From Nocardioides panacis (GTDB taxonomy: Bacteria > Actinomycetota > Actinomycetes > Propionibacteriales > Nocardioidaceae): a DNA stretch of 64,000 bases. Position 1 is the stretch's first letter. Each line of letters begins with the position of its first letter. This document shows, piece by piece, positions 37,381-50,970 of the stretch. A program made the position numbers and the translations under genes. Where the stretch lies: the NCBI RefSeq assembly GCF_019039255.1, contig NZ_CP077062.1:744001-808000 (forward strand), written 5' to 3'. The notes beneath the pieces are model-generated. The model made no database searches. It was not told the origin of the DNA and worked only from the letters and a program-made list of their open reading frames with translations.

Positions 37381-38363
37381 CCCGCGCCACCGGCGTCGGG
37401 TCGATGCCCGGCACCGACGCGACGGACTACGACCTGGCGGTCAAGGTGGTGCTCGACGAGCTGCCCGACCTGCCGCACGTCCCGGAGCTGCCCGGCCGCG
37501 GACCGCACGCCGACCTGACCGGCCGCACGCTGGCCCTCGTCTCCGAGCTCGGTGCCGACCTGCAGCCGGCCGGGTGGCGGCTGACCGACGCCCCGGGCAT
37601 CGACCAGCGTCGGGCCCGATCGTTGCTGGCGCAGGACCTCGACGCCGTGGAGGAGCAGAGCCAGGGCTACACCGGCACCTTCAAGATCCAGGTGGCCGGC
37701 CCGTGGACGCTGGCGGCCACCGTCGAGCGCCCGCGCGGCGACCGGGTGCTGGCCGACCACGGTGCCCGCCGGGAGCTGGCCGAGGCGCTCGCCGAGGGCC
37801 TGCGCGACCACGTCGCCGACGTGCGCCGCCGGATCCCTGGCGCCGACCTCCTGGTGCAGGTCGACGAGCCCGCGCTGCCTGCGGTGATGGCCGGGCGCAT
37901 CCCGACCGCCTCGGGCTTCCACCGGCACCGCTCGGTCGACCCGCCGCGCGCCAGCCCCGCGCTGGAGTGGGTGTTCGCGGCCGTGACCGAGTCGGGGGGC
38001 ACGCCCGTGGCGCACTGCTGCGCGCCCGACGTGCCGATCTCGCTGCTGACCGGAGCCGGTGCCGCAGGCGTCTCGGTGGACCTCGACGTGCTGCCCACCT
38101 CGTCGTACGACGACCTCGCGGTCCTCCTCGAGCAGGGCCGGCCGGTGCACCTCGGGGTGGTCCCGACCACCGCGCCGGCGCGACCGCTCTCCGACGGCAC
38201 CGTCACCGAGCGGGTGCTCCGGCTGCTCGACATGCTCGGCCTCGACCCGCAGTCCGCCGCGTCCCTGGTGGTCACCCCGGGCTGCGGCCTGGCGGGTGCG
38301 GACCCGGAGTGGGCGCGCCGGGCCCTCCACCTGTGCCGGCAGGTCGCCTCCGCCCTGGCATGA
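37377..38363 (+). CDS. Short MetE-like (cobalamin-independent methionine synthase catalytic-domain) protein
   Basis: 328 residues, less than half of classical MetE (about 750). It corresponds to the C-terminal barrel only. Zinc ligands are visible as His-Cys in [11 protein letters not shown] and Cys in [14 protein letters not shown]; a [12 protein letters not shown] strand matches the family core. Like archaeal core-MetE forms, it may use a methyl donor other than folate-triglutamate, or have another thiol-methylation role. Its place after mnmA is common in actinobacteria. The GTG overlaps the mnmA stop (GTGA). Confidence 0.85.
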   Translation: MTRATGVGSMPGTDATDYDLAVKVVLDELPDLPHVPELPGRGPHADLTGRTLALVSELGADLQPAGWRLTDAPGIDQRRARSLLAQDLDAVEEQSQGYTGTFKIQVAGPWTLAATVERPRGDRVLADHGARRELAEALAEGLRDHVADVRRRIPGADLLVQVDEPALPAVMAGRIPTASGFHRHRSVDPPRASPALEWVFAAVTESGGTPVAHCCAPDVPISLLTGAGAAGVSVDLDVLPTSSYDDLAVLLEQGRPVHLGVVPTTAPARPLSDGTVTERVLRLLDMLGLDPQSAASLVVTPGCGLAGADPEWARRALHLCRQVASALA

Positions 38364-38366
38364 CGA

Positions 38367-38396
38367 GAGCCCCGCCGCCCGGAGGCAGCGGGGCTC
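38367..38396. terminator. Hairpin terminator between the MetE-like and MFS genes
   Basis: GAGCCCCGC and GCGGGGCTC form a perfect 9-bp stem with a 12-nt loop, starting 3 bp after the stop at 38363. It lies between convergent genes and probably serves both. Confidence 0.8.
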
Positions 38397-38424
38397 ACGC
38401 GCGAGCGGTGCGGAGCAGGGCGGC

Positions 38425-40023
38425 TCAGTGGACCGCGACGCCCTCGGGTGCCTCGTCGGTGGCCAGGTCCTCGTGACGCGCGTTGAGGAAGACCAGCGCG
38501 ATCACGGTGCCGAGCCAGATCATCCCGGCGCCGGTGAGGAACGCGTGCGTCGCGCCCTCGGTGAACGCCACCTGCCCGATGAGGGTCTGCATCTGCTGCG
38601 CCTTGTCCGGGTCGACGGCGCCGTTCGCCGCGGACTGGGCCGAGGCGGAGAGCGAGGCGACCTTGTCGGAGGTGAAGTGCACCGCGACCGTGGACAGCGT
38701 GGCCAGGCCGAGCGCACCGCCGACCTGCTGCATGGTGTTCAGCACGCCGGAGCCGATGCCCGAGTCCCGCGCCCCCACGCCGTGCACGGCGGTCAGGGTG
38801 AGCGGCACGAACGTCATGCCCATGCCGAGCGACATCATGATGATGAACGGCAGGATGTCGCTGGCGTAGTGCGCGTCGACCGACAGGGTCGCCAGCGAGT
38901 CGTCGTAGGGCAGCCGGGAGAAGCCGAACAGCGCGGTGCCGGCCAGCGCGGTGCCGAAGCCGGCGAGCCAGCGCGGGTCGACCTTCTCGATGAGCTTCGA
39001 GGAGACCGTGGCCGCCACGATGATGCCGGCGCTGAACGGCAGGAACGCGACGCCGGTCTTCAGCGGCGAGAAGCCCATCACGTTCTGCACGAACTGGGAC
39101 AGGAAGTAGAACATCGCGAACATCGCCGCCGGGACCAGCATCATCACCACGAAGCTCGTGGCGCGGGTGCGGTTGGCGAGGATCCGGAACGGCAGCAGCG
39201 GGTGCTCGACGCTGCGCTCGATGAGCACGAACGCGGCGAGCAGCAGCACGCCGGCGGCCAGCGAGGCCAGGGTCCAGCCGTCGCCCCAGCCGTAGCGGGG
39301 GTCGCCGGCGCGGGTCAGGCCGTAGACGATGCCGACCAGGCCGAGCGTCCCGGACAGGGCGCCGGGCAGGTCGAGCTCACCGGGGTGCGACTCGCTCTCG
39401 GCGAGCAGCCGCGGCGCGGCGAACGCGGCGGCCAGGCCGATCGGCACGTTGATCAGGAACGTGAGGCGCCAGCCGTCGACGACGTGGCCGAAGAAGGTCG
39501 GCTCGAGGCCGGTCAGCCAGCCGCCGAGCACGAGACCGACGGCGGCGCCCGCCCCGGACATGGCGGCGTAGATGGAGAACGCGCGGTTGCGCTCCGGTCC
39601 GGCCGGGAACGTCGTGGTGATCAGCGCGAGGGCGGCGGGCGAGGCGATCGCCGCACCGAGGCCCTGCAGGCCCCGGGCGCCGAGGAGCAGGCCCTCGTTG
39701 GTGGCCAGGCCGCCGAGCAGCGACGCGACGGCGAAGACCACGACGCCGACCATCAGCATCCGGCGGCGCCCGTAGAGGTCGCCGAGCCGGCCGCCGAGCA
39801 GCAGCAGGCCGCCGAAGGCCAGCGAGTAGCCGGTGACGATCCAGGAGAGGTTCGCCTGGGAGATGTCGAGGTCGTTCTTGATGAACGGGAGGGCGATGTT
39901 GGCGATGGTCGCGTCGAGCACGACCATCAGCTGGGCCACCGAGATGAGCACGAGGGCCCATCCCAGGTGGCGGTGGCCGTGGCCGGAGACGGACTCGGCC
40001 TCGGGAGTGGTTGCGGTCGTCAT
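38425..40023 (-). CDS. MFS drug:proton antiporter, DHA2 (14-helix) family
   Basis: 532 residues with about 14 hydrophobic segments. It contains motif A (GRLGDLYGRRRMLMVG) after helix 2 and the DHA2-type opening VVLDATIANIALPFIKNDLDIS. It is an exporter in the cytoplasmic membrane for lipophilic or cationic drugs; the substrate is unknown. Its ATG overlaps the stop of the TetR regulator gene (ATGA), forming a regulator-pump operon controlled by the palindrome at 40696-40722. Confidence 0.92.
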   Translation of the reverse strand: MTTATTPEAESVSGHGHRHLGWALVLISVAQLMVVLDATIANIALPFIKNDLDISQANLSWIVTGYSLAFGGLLLLGGRLGDLYGRRRMLMVGVVVFAVASLLGGLATNEGLLLGARGLQGLGAAIASPAALALITTTFPAGPERNRAFSIYAAMSGAGAAVGLVLGGWLTGLEPTFFGHVVDGWRLTFLINVPIGLAAAFAAPRLLAESESHPGELDLPGALSGTLGLVGIVYGLTRAGDPRYGWGDGWTLASLAAGVLLLAAFVLIERSVEHPLLPFRILANRTRATSFVVMMLVPAAMFAMFYFLSQFVQNVMGFSPLKTGVAFLPFSAGIIVAATVSSKLIEKVDPRWLAGFGTALAGTALFGFSRLPYDDSLATLSVDAHYASDILPFIIMMSLGMGMTFVPLTLTAVHGVGARDSGIGSGVLNTMQQVGGALGLATLSTVAVHFTSDKVASLSASAQSAANGAVDPDKAQQMQTLIGQVAFTEGATHAFLTGAGMIWLGTVIALVFLNARHEDLATDEAPEGVAVH

Positions 40024-40655
40024 GCGGTTCCTTCTTCGGGGGTGCGGGGCGTGGGGGAGTGGCGGGTCGCGGCGGGCAGGATGATCTGGTCCACGACCTG
40101 GGCCACGGTCTTCTCGTCGGCGGGCAGTCCCAGCACGAAGCTGCGGTGCAGGACGATCCCCGCCAGGGCAGGGGCCAGCAGGTCGAGGTCCAGGTCGGCG
40201 GTGATCTCGCCGCGGTCCCGGGCGCGCTCGAAGACGGCGCGGGTGGTCTCGATCTTGGGGCCGAGGACGCGGGTGCGGAACTCCTCGGCGAAGTCGGGGT
40301 CGTGGTGCAGGGCGGTGATGACACCCGCCATCACCTGGGCGGAGCGCTGGTCGGTGAGACCGCCGTGGCTGCAGGACATCTGCACCAGGTCGTCGCGGAG
40401 GTTCCCGGTGTCCGGGTCGGGGGTCTGGAGGGCCTCCTTGGACCGCAGGATCGCGTCGACGACCAACGAGGGCTTGTCGGTCCAGCGCCGGTAGAGCGTG
40501 GCCTTGCTGGCCTTCGCCTGGCTGGCGACGGCGTCCATGGTCATCCGGTCGTAGCCGACCTCGGCGAGCAGGTGCAGCGCGGCGTCGAGGATCTCCGACT
40601 CGCGCTCGCCCTCGACCCGCGGTCGGGTGCCGCCGGTCTTCCTGGTCTGCGTCAT
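40020..40655 (-). CDS. TetR-family transcriptional regulator of the MFS pump
   Basis: 211 residues. The N-terminal helix-turn-helix spans about residues 20-65 (ILDAALHLLAEVGYDRMTMD, then QAKASKATLYRRWTDKPSLV). The C-terminal ligand domain is TetR_C-like (LDLLAPALAGIVLHRSFVLG). It is translationally coupled to the downstream MFS gene. A perfect 27-bp palindrome lies 41-67 bp before its start, the expected autoregulatory site. Pump substrates probably act as inducers. Confidence 0.92.
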   Translation of the reverse strand: MTQTRKTGGTRPRVEGERESEILDAALHLLAEVGYDRMTMDAVASQAKASKATLYRRWTDKPSLVVDAILRSKEALQTPDPDTGNLRDDLVQMSCSHGGLTDQRSAQVMAGVITALHHDPDFAEEFRTRVLGPKIETTRAVFERARDRGEITADLDLDLLAPALAGIVLHRSFVLGLPADEKTVAQVVDQIILPAATRHSPTPRTPEEGTA

Positions 40656-40695
40656 GGTCCCCGTCCCCTGGCTGCGTGGCCCGGCCGTTGACACG

Positions 40696-40722
40696 GATGA
40701 AACGAAACGGTTTCGTTTCATC
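40696..40722. promoter_or_regulatory. Perfect palindromic TetR operator
   Basis: Half-sites GATGAAACGAAAC and GTTTCGTTTCATC flank a single central G with no mismatch over 27 bp. The AT-rich content stands out from the surrounding sequence. On the minus strand TTGATG at the right end could be the -35 of the tetR promoter. On the plus strand TTGACA abuts the left end, but no gene follows closely in that direction. Confidence 0.8.
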
Positions 40723-40789
40723 AAGGAACCATAGACGTGCATGCGTGCTGCACGCAAATGAATTCTGGGTAACAGCCCGCGCCGGCCCG

Positions 40790-45071
<4,282 letters not shown>

Positions 45072-45170
45072 GGCGGGTCTCCCTGAGGACGGTGTTCCCC
45101 CCCCGGCGTATCGAGCCAACGCCGGTGCCCCGGTCACGGTCAATGGGTCAGACGGGCCCGCCCGTCCGGG

Positions 45171-46202
45171 TCAGCGCGGTGGCGGGACGCCGTCGAGCAG
45201 CCGGGTCGCGGCCGGCAGGTCGTGCAGCGCGTCGGCCAGGGCGTCGCGCAGCGCCGTACCGGTGCCGGCGGGGGCGTCGCGGTTCCCGAGCACCAGCTCG
45301 CCCCAGGCCAGGGCGTCGGAGACGACACGCGGGTCGTCGCAGACCAGCGCCCCCGCCACGCTGCCGACCAGGTGCGGCAGCTGGTCGTCCAGTACCCGCC
45401 GCCAGCCGTGCGCGTGCCCCTCGGCCGGGTCGGCGTCGAGCGACCGCAGCACCCTGCGGGACACCTCGTCGGCGAGCGACTCCCGGGCGGCGAAGACGAC
45501 GAAGGCCTCCTCGGCGCCGTCGTGGGTCAGCGGCGGGGCCGGGGGTACGGCGGTCGGCAGCCCGGCCAGCGCCTCGGCGACGTCGGTGGCGCCGGTGGCG
45601 AAGGCCGTCGCGCCGAGGACCCGGGCCCGGTGACCGCCGGCGTCGAACGCCGAGCCGCCCACCACCACTGGGGTGCCGGTCTCGCGCACCGCCTCGATCT
45701 CCCGCCGGGTGAGCGGCAGGAACGAGGAGAGCGCACAGCTCAGCAGCACCGCGCTCGGGCCGGTGTCGTGGATGTGCCGGACCAGCCCCTGGGAGGAGGA
45801 GTTCGCGCCGAGGTAGCTGACCGCGAAGCCGCTCGCACGCAGCTGCTCGGTGATCATCAGGGCGGGCAACGCGTGCCACTCCTGCTCCACGCAGGACACC
45901 ACCACCGAGGGGGCGTCCTCCGGGGCCCGCGCCTGCTCCTCGCGCTCGACGGCCAGCGTGGTCAGCACCGCCTCGCTGATCGCGGTGGCCGCGTGCTCCT
46001 GCGCCACGCTCCAGCTGTCGGAGACCCACAGCTCGCCGACCCGCAGCTGGGCCGGGGCGATGAGCCGCAGGATCAGCTCCAGCAGCTCGTGCCCCTCGGC
46101 GCGCAGCGCCCGGGCCTGCTGCAGGGCGCCGGAGCGGTCGCCCCGGTTCAGCGCCGAGAGGTACTCCTCCACCTGCTGCCCCCAGGCGACCTCGGTGGTC
46201 AC
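45171..46202 (-). CDS. Cobalamin-binding sensor protein with CarH-type light-sensor motif
   Basis: 343 residues. An N-terminal four-helix module contains the Wx9EH pattern (W59, E69-H70 in ELWVSDSWSVAQEH), which in CarH caps the adenosyl group of B12. A Rossmann-like B12-binding domain follows, with the lower-ligand histidine in QEWHALPALMI (H110, D/ExHxx motif) and VVVGGSAF. No MerR DNA-binding domain is present. A C-terminal domain of about 120 residues is unrecognised. The GTG start overlaps the stop of the PP2C phosphatase gene by 4 nt, so the two are co-translated and probably one signalling unit. Light sensing is inferred from the motif. Confidence 0.82.
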   Translation of the reverse strand: MTTEVAWGQQVEEYLSALNRGDRSGALQQARALRAEGHELLELILRLIAPAQLRVGELWVSDSWSVAQEHAATAISEAVLTTLAVEREEQARAPEDAPSVVVSCVEQEWHALPALMITEQLRASGFAVSYLGANSSSQGLVRHIHDTGPSAVLLSCALSSFLPLTRREIEAVRETGTPVVVGGSAFDAGGHRARVLGATAFATGATDVAEALAGLPTAVPPAPPLTHDGAEEAFVVFAARESLADEVSRRVLRSLDADPAEGHAHGWRRVLDDQLPHLVGSVAGALVCDDPRVVSDALAWGELVLGNRDAPAGTGTALRDALADALHDLPAATRLLDGVPPPR

Positions 46203-47531
46203 CGCTCGCCGATCGACTGCACCGCGAGGATCGCGATGTCGTCGTGCGCCCGGTCGCGCAGGTGCGTGGACAGCGCGACCGCGACACTCTCGACCTGGGC
46301 GGTCACGTGGCAGGCACCGGTCGCCAGCAGCACCTCGCGCATCCTGTCGTCGCCGAACCGGGTGCGGTGGCCCGGGGCCTCGGCGACCCCGTCGGTGTAG
46401 AACAGGCAGGTCTCGCCCTCGGCGAGCTCGATGCTGACCGAGGTGTAGGTCGAGCTCGGGAGCAGGCCGAGCACCGTGCCGGACACCGGCACCTGCTCCA
46501 CCGACCCGTCGCGCCGCACGACGAGGGGCTCGGGGTGGCCGGCGGAGGCGATGTCGAGGTGCAGCACGTCGCCGACCTTGCGGCCCCGCGCGCACACGGC
46601 GGTCACGAACGTCTCGTCGGAGTCGGACACCAGGGTGCGGTTGGCCAGGTCGAGGACCCGGCTCGGGTCCCGGTCCACGAGCGAGGCGGTGCGCACGGCC
46701 TGGCGCACCTTGCCGGTGAGCACCGCCGCCTCGACGCCCTTGCCGCAGACGTCGCCCACCACGGCGGTCCAGCCGTCGTCGTCCCCGTGCACGTCGTAGA
46801 AGTCGCCGCCGAGGGCCTCCTGCTCGTAGGCCACCCGGTAGTAGGTGCCGAACGCGACACCTGCGAGGTCGGGCAGGCTCGGCGGCACGAGCTCGCGGGA
46901 CAGCACGGTGGCGACGCGGCGCGACTCGGCCAGCGCCCGGGTGGTGTCCAGCGTGACCGCGACCCGGTGGGCGAAGTCCTCGAGGAACGCGACGGCCCGC
47001 TCGTCGAAGCCGTTGCCGCAGCGCTGGGCGATCGTCAGGGCGCCGTACGTCGTCCCGCGGGCCGACATCGCGATGGTCAGCAGATCCATCGGCCGGATCG
47101 ACGTGAGCGACCCGCGCAGCGTCTCGGAGGGCACCGCGGAGGCCAGCGTGGCGCTGTCGGTGTCGCCGCCGTCGGGGACCATCAGGAGGTCGGTGGCGCC
47201 GGTGAACAGCGCCCGTCCCAGGCTGGAGGACTCCGGCACGTCCTCGACCGGGAGCCGGCCGGTGAGCAGCCGGCCGTCCGGGCCGCGGGAGCGGAACCGG
47301 AGCTGGCTGCGGTCGACCAGGGTGATCTGCGCCCAGTCGACGACCGGGCCGACCAGCATCTCCAGCACCAGGTCGACGGCGCGGTCGGTGTGCAGGGCGC
47401 CGGACAGCCCCCGGGCCACCCGGGCGAGGTACGCCGCCCGGTCGGCGGCCTGCTGCAGCTGCTCCTGGACACGGGCGCCCTCGGCAGGGGCCAGCAGGCA
47501 CGGCTGCGTGCCGGGGGGAGCCGTCGCTCAC
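46199..47531 (-). CDS. GAF-PP2C (RsbU/SpoIIE-like) protein phosphatase (frameshifted as written)
   Basis: About 443 residues after repair. A short coiled helix ([20 protein letters not shown]) leads into a GAF-like domain (about 50-200). A PP2C_SIG domain follows: [41 protein letters not shown] and [10 protein letters not shown] are all present. The original start is GTG at 47531 with GGAAAGGA upstream. The frame is lost in six Gs at 47513-47518, and one fewer gives [20 protein letters not shown], which joins the rest. Such phosphatases act on anti-anti-sigma factors in stress partner switching; no such partner is in the window. It is coupled to the B12 sensor gene. Confidence 0.88.
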
Positions 47532-47632
47532 GGGTGGGTCCTTTCCAGGTCGTTGAAAACTCTACCTGCCCCGCGGACGGCGGCGGCGGGTCCGCGGCGG
47601 ACGCCGGGGAGCGGCCGCCGGGGGCCGTTCCC

Positions 47633-47638
47633 TAGGAT
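47633..47638 (+). promoter_or_regulatory. -10 element TAGGAT, leaderless start of gatC
   Basis: TAGGAT ends 7 nt before the ATG at 47646. GAGAGG in the gap is too close to the predicted transcript start to act as a normal ribosome site. Confidence 0.5.
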
Positions 47639-47645
47639 GAGAGGT

Positions 47646-47945
47646 ATGCCTGACATCAGCCGCGACGAGGTCTCGCACCTCGCCGATCTGGCGCGTATCG
47701 ACCTGTCCGCCGAGGAGCTCGACCACCTCGCCCCCCAGCTGGCCGTGATCCTGGAGTCCATCGCCTCGATCTCGGAGGTGGCCGCCGACGACGTCCCGCC
47801 GACGTCGCACGCGCTGCCCCTGACGAACGTCTTCCGCGAGGACGTGGCCCGGCCCGGGCTGACCGCCGAGCAGGCGCTCTCCGGCGCCCCCGAGGTCGAG
47901 CAGCAGCGGTTCAGCGTGCCGCGGATCCTGGAGGACGAGGCATGA
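47646..47945 (+). CDS. gatC: Asp-tRNA(Asn)/Glu-tRNA(Gln) amidotransferase subunit C
   Basis: 99 residues, typical GatC length. It has [22 protein letters not shown] at the N-terminus and [11 protein letters not shown] in the middle, the belt that wraps GatA and GatB. It stabilises the amidotransferase complex that makes Gln-tRNA(Gln) and Asn-tRNA(Asn). It is first gene of gatCAB, and its stop overlaps the gatA ATG by 4 nt. Confidence 0.95.
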   Translation: MPDISRDEVSHLADLARIDLSAEELDHLAPQLAVILESIASISEVAADDVPPTSHALPLTNVFREDVARPGLTAEQALSGAPEVEQQRFSVPRILEDEA

Positions 47946-49465
47946 GCGACCTGACCCGCCGCACCGCCGCCGAGCTCGCCGACGCGCTCGCCGCCGGCGA
48001 GACCACCTCGGTGGAGCTCACCCAGGCCCACCTCGACCGGATCGCCGCCGTCGACGGGGCCGTGCACGCGTTCCTGCACGTCGACCCCGAGGGGGCGCTG
48101 GCCGCGGCCCGCGCCGCCGACGAGCGCCGGGCGTCCGGTTCGGTCGCCTCCGCGCTGGACGGCGTCCCGATCGCGGTCAAGGACGTCCTGGCCACCGAGG
48201 GCCTGCCCACGACCTGCGGCTCACGGATCCTCGAGGGCTGGGTGCCGCCGTACGACGCCACCGTGGTCGCCCGGCTGCGCGCAGCCGGCCTGCCGATCCT
48301 CGGCAAGACCAACATGGACGAGTTCGCGATGGGCTCCTCCACCGAGCACTCGGCCTACGGCCCCACCCACAACCCGTGGGACCTCGACCGGATCCCCGGG
48401 GGCTCGGGCGGTGGCTCGGCCGCCGCGGTGGCCGCCTTCGAAGCGCCGCTCGCGCTCGGCACGGACACCGGCGGCTCGATCCGGCAGCCCGGCGCGGTCA
48501 CCGGCACCGTCGGGGTGAAGCCGACCTACGGCGGGGTCTCGCGCTACGGCCTCGTCGCGCTCGCCAACTCCCTGGACCAGGCCGGCCCGGTCACCCGGAC
48601 GGTCCTCGACGCGGCGCTGCTGCACGAGGTCATCGGCGGCCACGACCCCAGGGACTCCACCTCCATCGACCAGCCGCTCCCCAAGGTGGTCGAGGCCGCC
48701 CGGCAGGGCGCCAGCGGCGACATGCAGGGCGTGCGGCTCGGCGTGATCAAGGAGCTGCGCGGCGAGGGCTACCAGGCCGGCGTCCAGCAGCGCTTCGACG
48801 AGGCCGTGCAGCTACTCGTGGACGCCGGGGCCGAGGTCGTCGAGGTGTCCTGCCCGTCGTTCGTGCACGCCCTGGCCGCCTACTACCTGATCCTGCCGGC
48901 CGAGGCGTCCTCGAACCTCGCGAAGTTCGACGCGATGCGCTACGGCCTGCGGGTGCTGCCCGAGGGCGTCGACTCGCCGAGCGCCGAGGACGTGATGCGC
49001 GCCACCCGGGACCGCGGCTTCGGCGACGAGGTCAAGCGCCGGATCATCATCGGCACCTACGCCCTGTCCAGCGGCTACTACGACGCCTACTACGGGCAGG
49101 CCCAGAAGGTCCGCACGCTGATCAGCCGGGACTTCGAGGCGGCCTTCGGGTCGGCCGACGTGCTGCTCTCCCCGACGGCGCCGACGACCGCGTTCAAGCT
49201 GGGCGAGAAGCTCGACGACCCGGTGGCGATGTACCTCAACGACCTCGCCACCATCCCGGCGAACCTGGCCGGCGTCCCCGGCATCTCGGTGCCGAGCGGG
49301 CTCGCCGACGAGGACGGCCTGCCGACCGGCGTACAGGTGCTCGCCCCGGCGATGGCCGACGACCGGGTCTACCGGGTCGGTGCGGCCCTGGAGACCCTGC
49401 TGCACGCGAAGTGGGGCGGCCCGCTGCTCGACCGTGCCCCGACCCTCGAGGAAGTGTCTGCATGA
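47942..49465 (+). CDS. gatA: Glu-tRNA(Gln) amidotransferase subunit A
   Basis: A 507-residue amidase-signature enzyme. The catalytic Lys-Ser-Ser triad is visible: [11 protein letters not shown], the cis-Ser in [13 protein letters not shown] and the nucleophile Ser in [15 protein letters not shown]. It releases ammonia from glutamine and channels it to GatB. It overlaps gatC and gatB by 4 nt on each side, so the complex is made stoichiometrically. Confidence 0.97.
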   Translation: MSDLTRRTAAELADALAAGETTSVELTQAHLDRIAAVDGAVHAFLHVDPEGALAAARAADERRASGSVASALDGVPIAVKDVLATEGLPTTCGSRILEGWVPPYDATVVARLRAAGLPILGKTNMDEFAMGSSTEHSAYGPTHNPWDLDRIPGGSGGGSAAAVAAFEAPLALGTDTGGSIRQPGAVTGTVGVKPTYGGVSRYGLVALANSLDQAGPVTRTVLDAALLHEVIGGHDPRDSTSIDQPLPKVVEAARQGASGDMQGVRLGVIKELRGEGYQAGVQQRFDEAVQLLVDAGAEVVEVSCPSFVHALAAYYLILPAEASSNLAKFDAMRYGLRVLPEGVDSPSAEDVMRATRDRGFGDEVKRRIIIGTYALSSGYYDAYYGQAQKVRTLISRDFEAAFGSADVLLSPTAPTTAFKLGEKLDDPVAMYLNDLATIPANLAGVPGISVPSGLADEDGLPTGVQVLAPAMADDRVYRVGAALETLLHAKWGGPLLDRAPTLEEVSA

Positions 49466-50970
49466 GCACGACGACGCGCGAGGCGGTCCTCTCCTTCGAG
49501 GACGCCCTGGAGAAGTTCGACCCGACGTTGGGCCTGGAGGTGCACGTCGAGCTGAACACGAACTCGAAGATGTTCTGCCCGTGCCCCACGGAGTTCGGCG
49601 CCGAGCCGAACACCCAGGTCTGCCCGACCTGCCTGGGCCTGCCGGGCGCGATGCCGGTGGTGAACCGCACGGCGGTCGAGTCCGCGATGCGGATCGGCCT
49701 GGCGCTGAACTGCTCCATCGCCGAGTGGTGCCGGTTCGCCCGGAAGAACTACTTCTACCCGGACATGCCGAAGAACTTCCAGACCTCGCAGTACGACGAG
49801 CCGATCGCCTTCGACGGCTACCTCGACGTCGACGTGGACGGCGAGGTCGTCCGGGTCGAGATCGAGCGCGCGCACATGGAGGAGGACACCGGCAAGTCGC
49901 TGCACGTCGGCGGCGCCACCGGTCGCATCCACGGCGCCGACCACTCGCTGGTCGACTACAACCGGGCCGGCATCCCGCTGATCGAGATCGTCACCAAGAC
50001 GATCCCGGGCACCCGCGAGAAGGCCCCGCTCGTCGCCAAGGCGTACGTCGCCCAGCTGCGCGACGTGCTGCTCGGCCTCGGCGTGTCCGACGTACGCATG
50101 GAGCAGGGCTCGCTGCGCTGCGACGTGAACCTCTCGCTCGCCCCGGCCGGCTCGGGGTCCCTGGGCACCCGCACCGAGACCAAGAACGTCAACTCGCTGC
50201 GCTCGGTCGAGCGGGCGGTGCGCTACGAGATCGGGCGGCACGCCGCCGTGCTGAGCTCGGGCGGGTCGATCCTGCAGGAGACCCGGCACTGGCACGAGGA
50301 CACCGGGGTCACCACCTCGGGCCGCGAGAAGTCCGACGCCGAGGACTACCGCTACTTCCCCGAGCCCGACCTGGTGCCGGTGGCGCCGTCGCGCGAGTGG
50401 GTCGAGGAGCTGCGCGCCGCGCTGCCCGAGCCGCCGCGCGAGCGTCGCGCCCGGCTGCAGCAGGACTGGGGCTTCAGCGAGCTGGAGATGCGCGACACCG
50501 TCGGGGCCGGCGCGCTCGGCCTGGTCGAGGAGACCATCGCCGCGGGTGCCTCGCCGGCGACCGCGCGCAAGTGGTGGCTCTCGGAGCTGGCCCGTCGCGC
50601 CAACGAGCAGGGCGTGGACCTGGCCGGGCTGCCGGTGACCCCCGCGCAGGTCGCCCGCGTCCAGGCGTTGGTCGACGAGGGCAGGATCAACGACAAGCTG
50701 GCCCGCCAGGTGCTCGACGGCGTGCTCGCCGGCGAGGGCACGCCCGACGAGGTCGTGGAGTCCCGCGGCCTGGCCGTGGTCTCCGACGAGGGCGAGCTGT
50801 CCGCAGCGGTCGACCGGGCCATCGCGGCGAACCCGGACGTGGCCGACAAGATCCGCGACGGCAAGGTCGCGGCGGCGGGCGCGCTGATCGGCGCGGTGAT
50901 GAAGGAGATGCGCGGCCAGGCCGACGCCGGCCGGGTCCGCGAGCTGATCCTCGCCAAGCTCAGCGCATGA
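49462..50970 (+). CDS. gatB: Glu-tRNA(Gln) amidotransferase subunit B
   Basis: 502 residues. The cradle domain starts [19 protein letters not shown], and the zinc-binding cysteines lie in [24 protein letters not shown]. The signature [16 protein letters not shown] is present. The C-terminal helical and YqeY-like tail (residues about 350-502) binds tRNA. It phosphorylates the misacylated Glu-tRNA before amidation. The 3' end overlaps the convergent DUF1501 gene by 11 nt. Confidence 0.97.
   Translation: MSTTTREAVLSFEDALEKFDPTLGLEVHVELNTNSKMFCPCPTEFGAEPNTQVCPTCLGLPGAMPVVNRTAVESAMRIGLALNCSIAEWCRFARKNYFYPDMPKNFQTSQYDEPIAFDGYLDVDVDGEVVRVEIERAHMEEDTGKSLHVGGATGRIHGADHSLVDYNRAGIPLIEIVTKTIPGTREKAPLVAKAYVAQLRDVLLGLGVSDVRMEQGSLRCDVNLSLAPAGSGSLGTRTETKNVNSLRSVERAVRYEIGRHAAVLSSGGSILQETRHWHEDTGVTTSGREKSDAEDYRYFPEPDLVPVAPSREWVEELRAALPEPPRERRARLQQDWGFSELEMRDTVGAGALGLVEETIAAGASPATARKWWLSELARRANEQGVDLAGLPVTPAQVARVQALVDEGRINDKLARQVLDGVLAGEGTPDEVVESRGLAVVSDEGELSAAVDRAIAANPDVADKIRDGKVAAAGALIGAVMKEMRGQADAGRVRELILAKLSA

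Noticed and set aside
40688-40716. Rightward promoter starting with TTGACA next to the TetR operator
   Set aside because: No acceptable -10 at 16-18 bp and no rightward gene before ligA at 41524.
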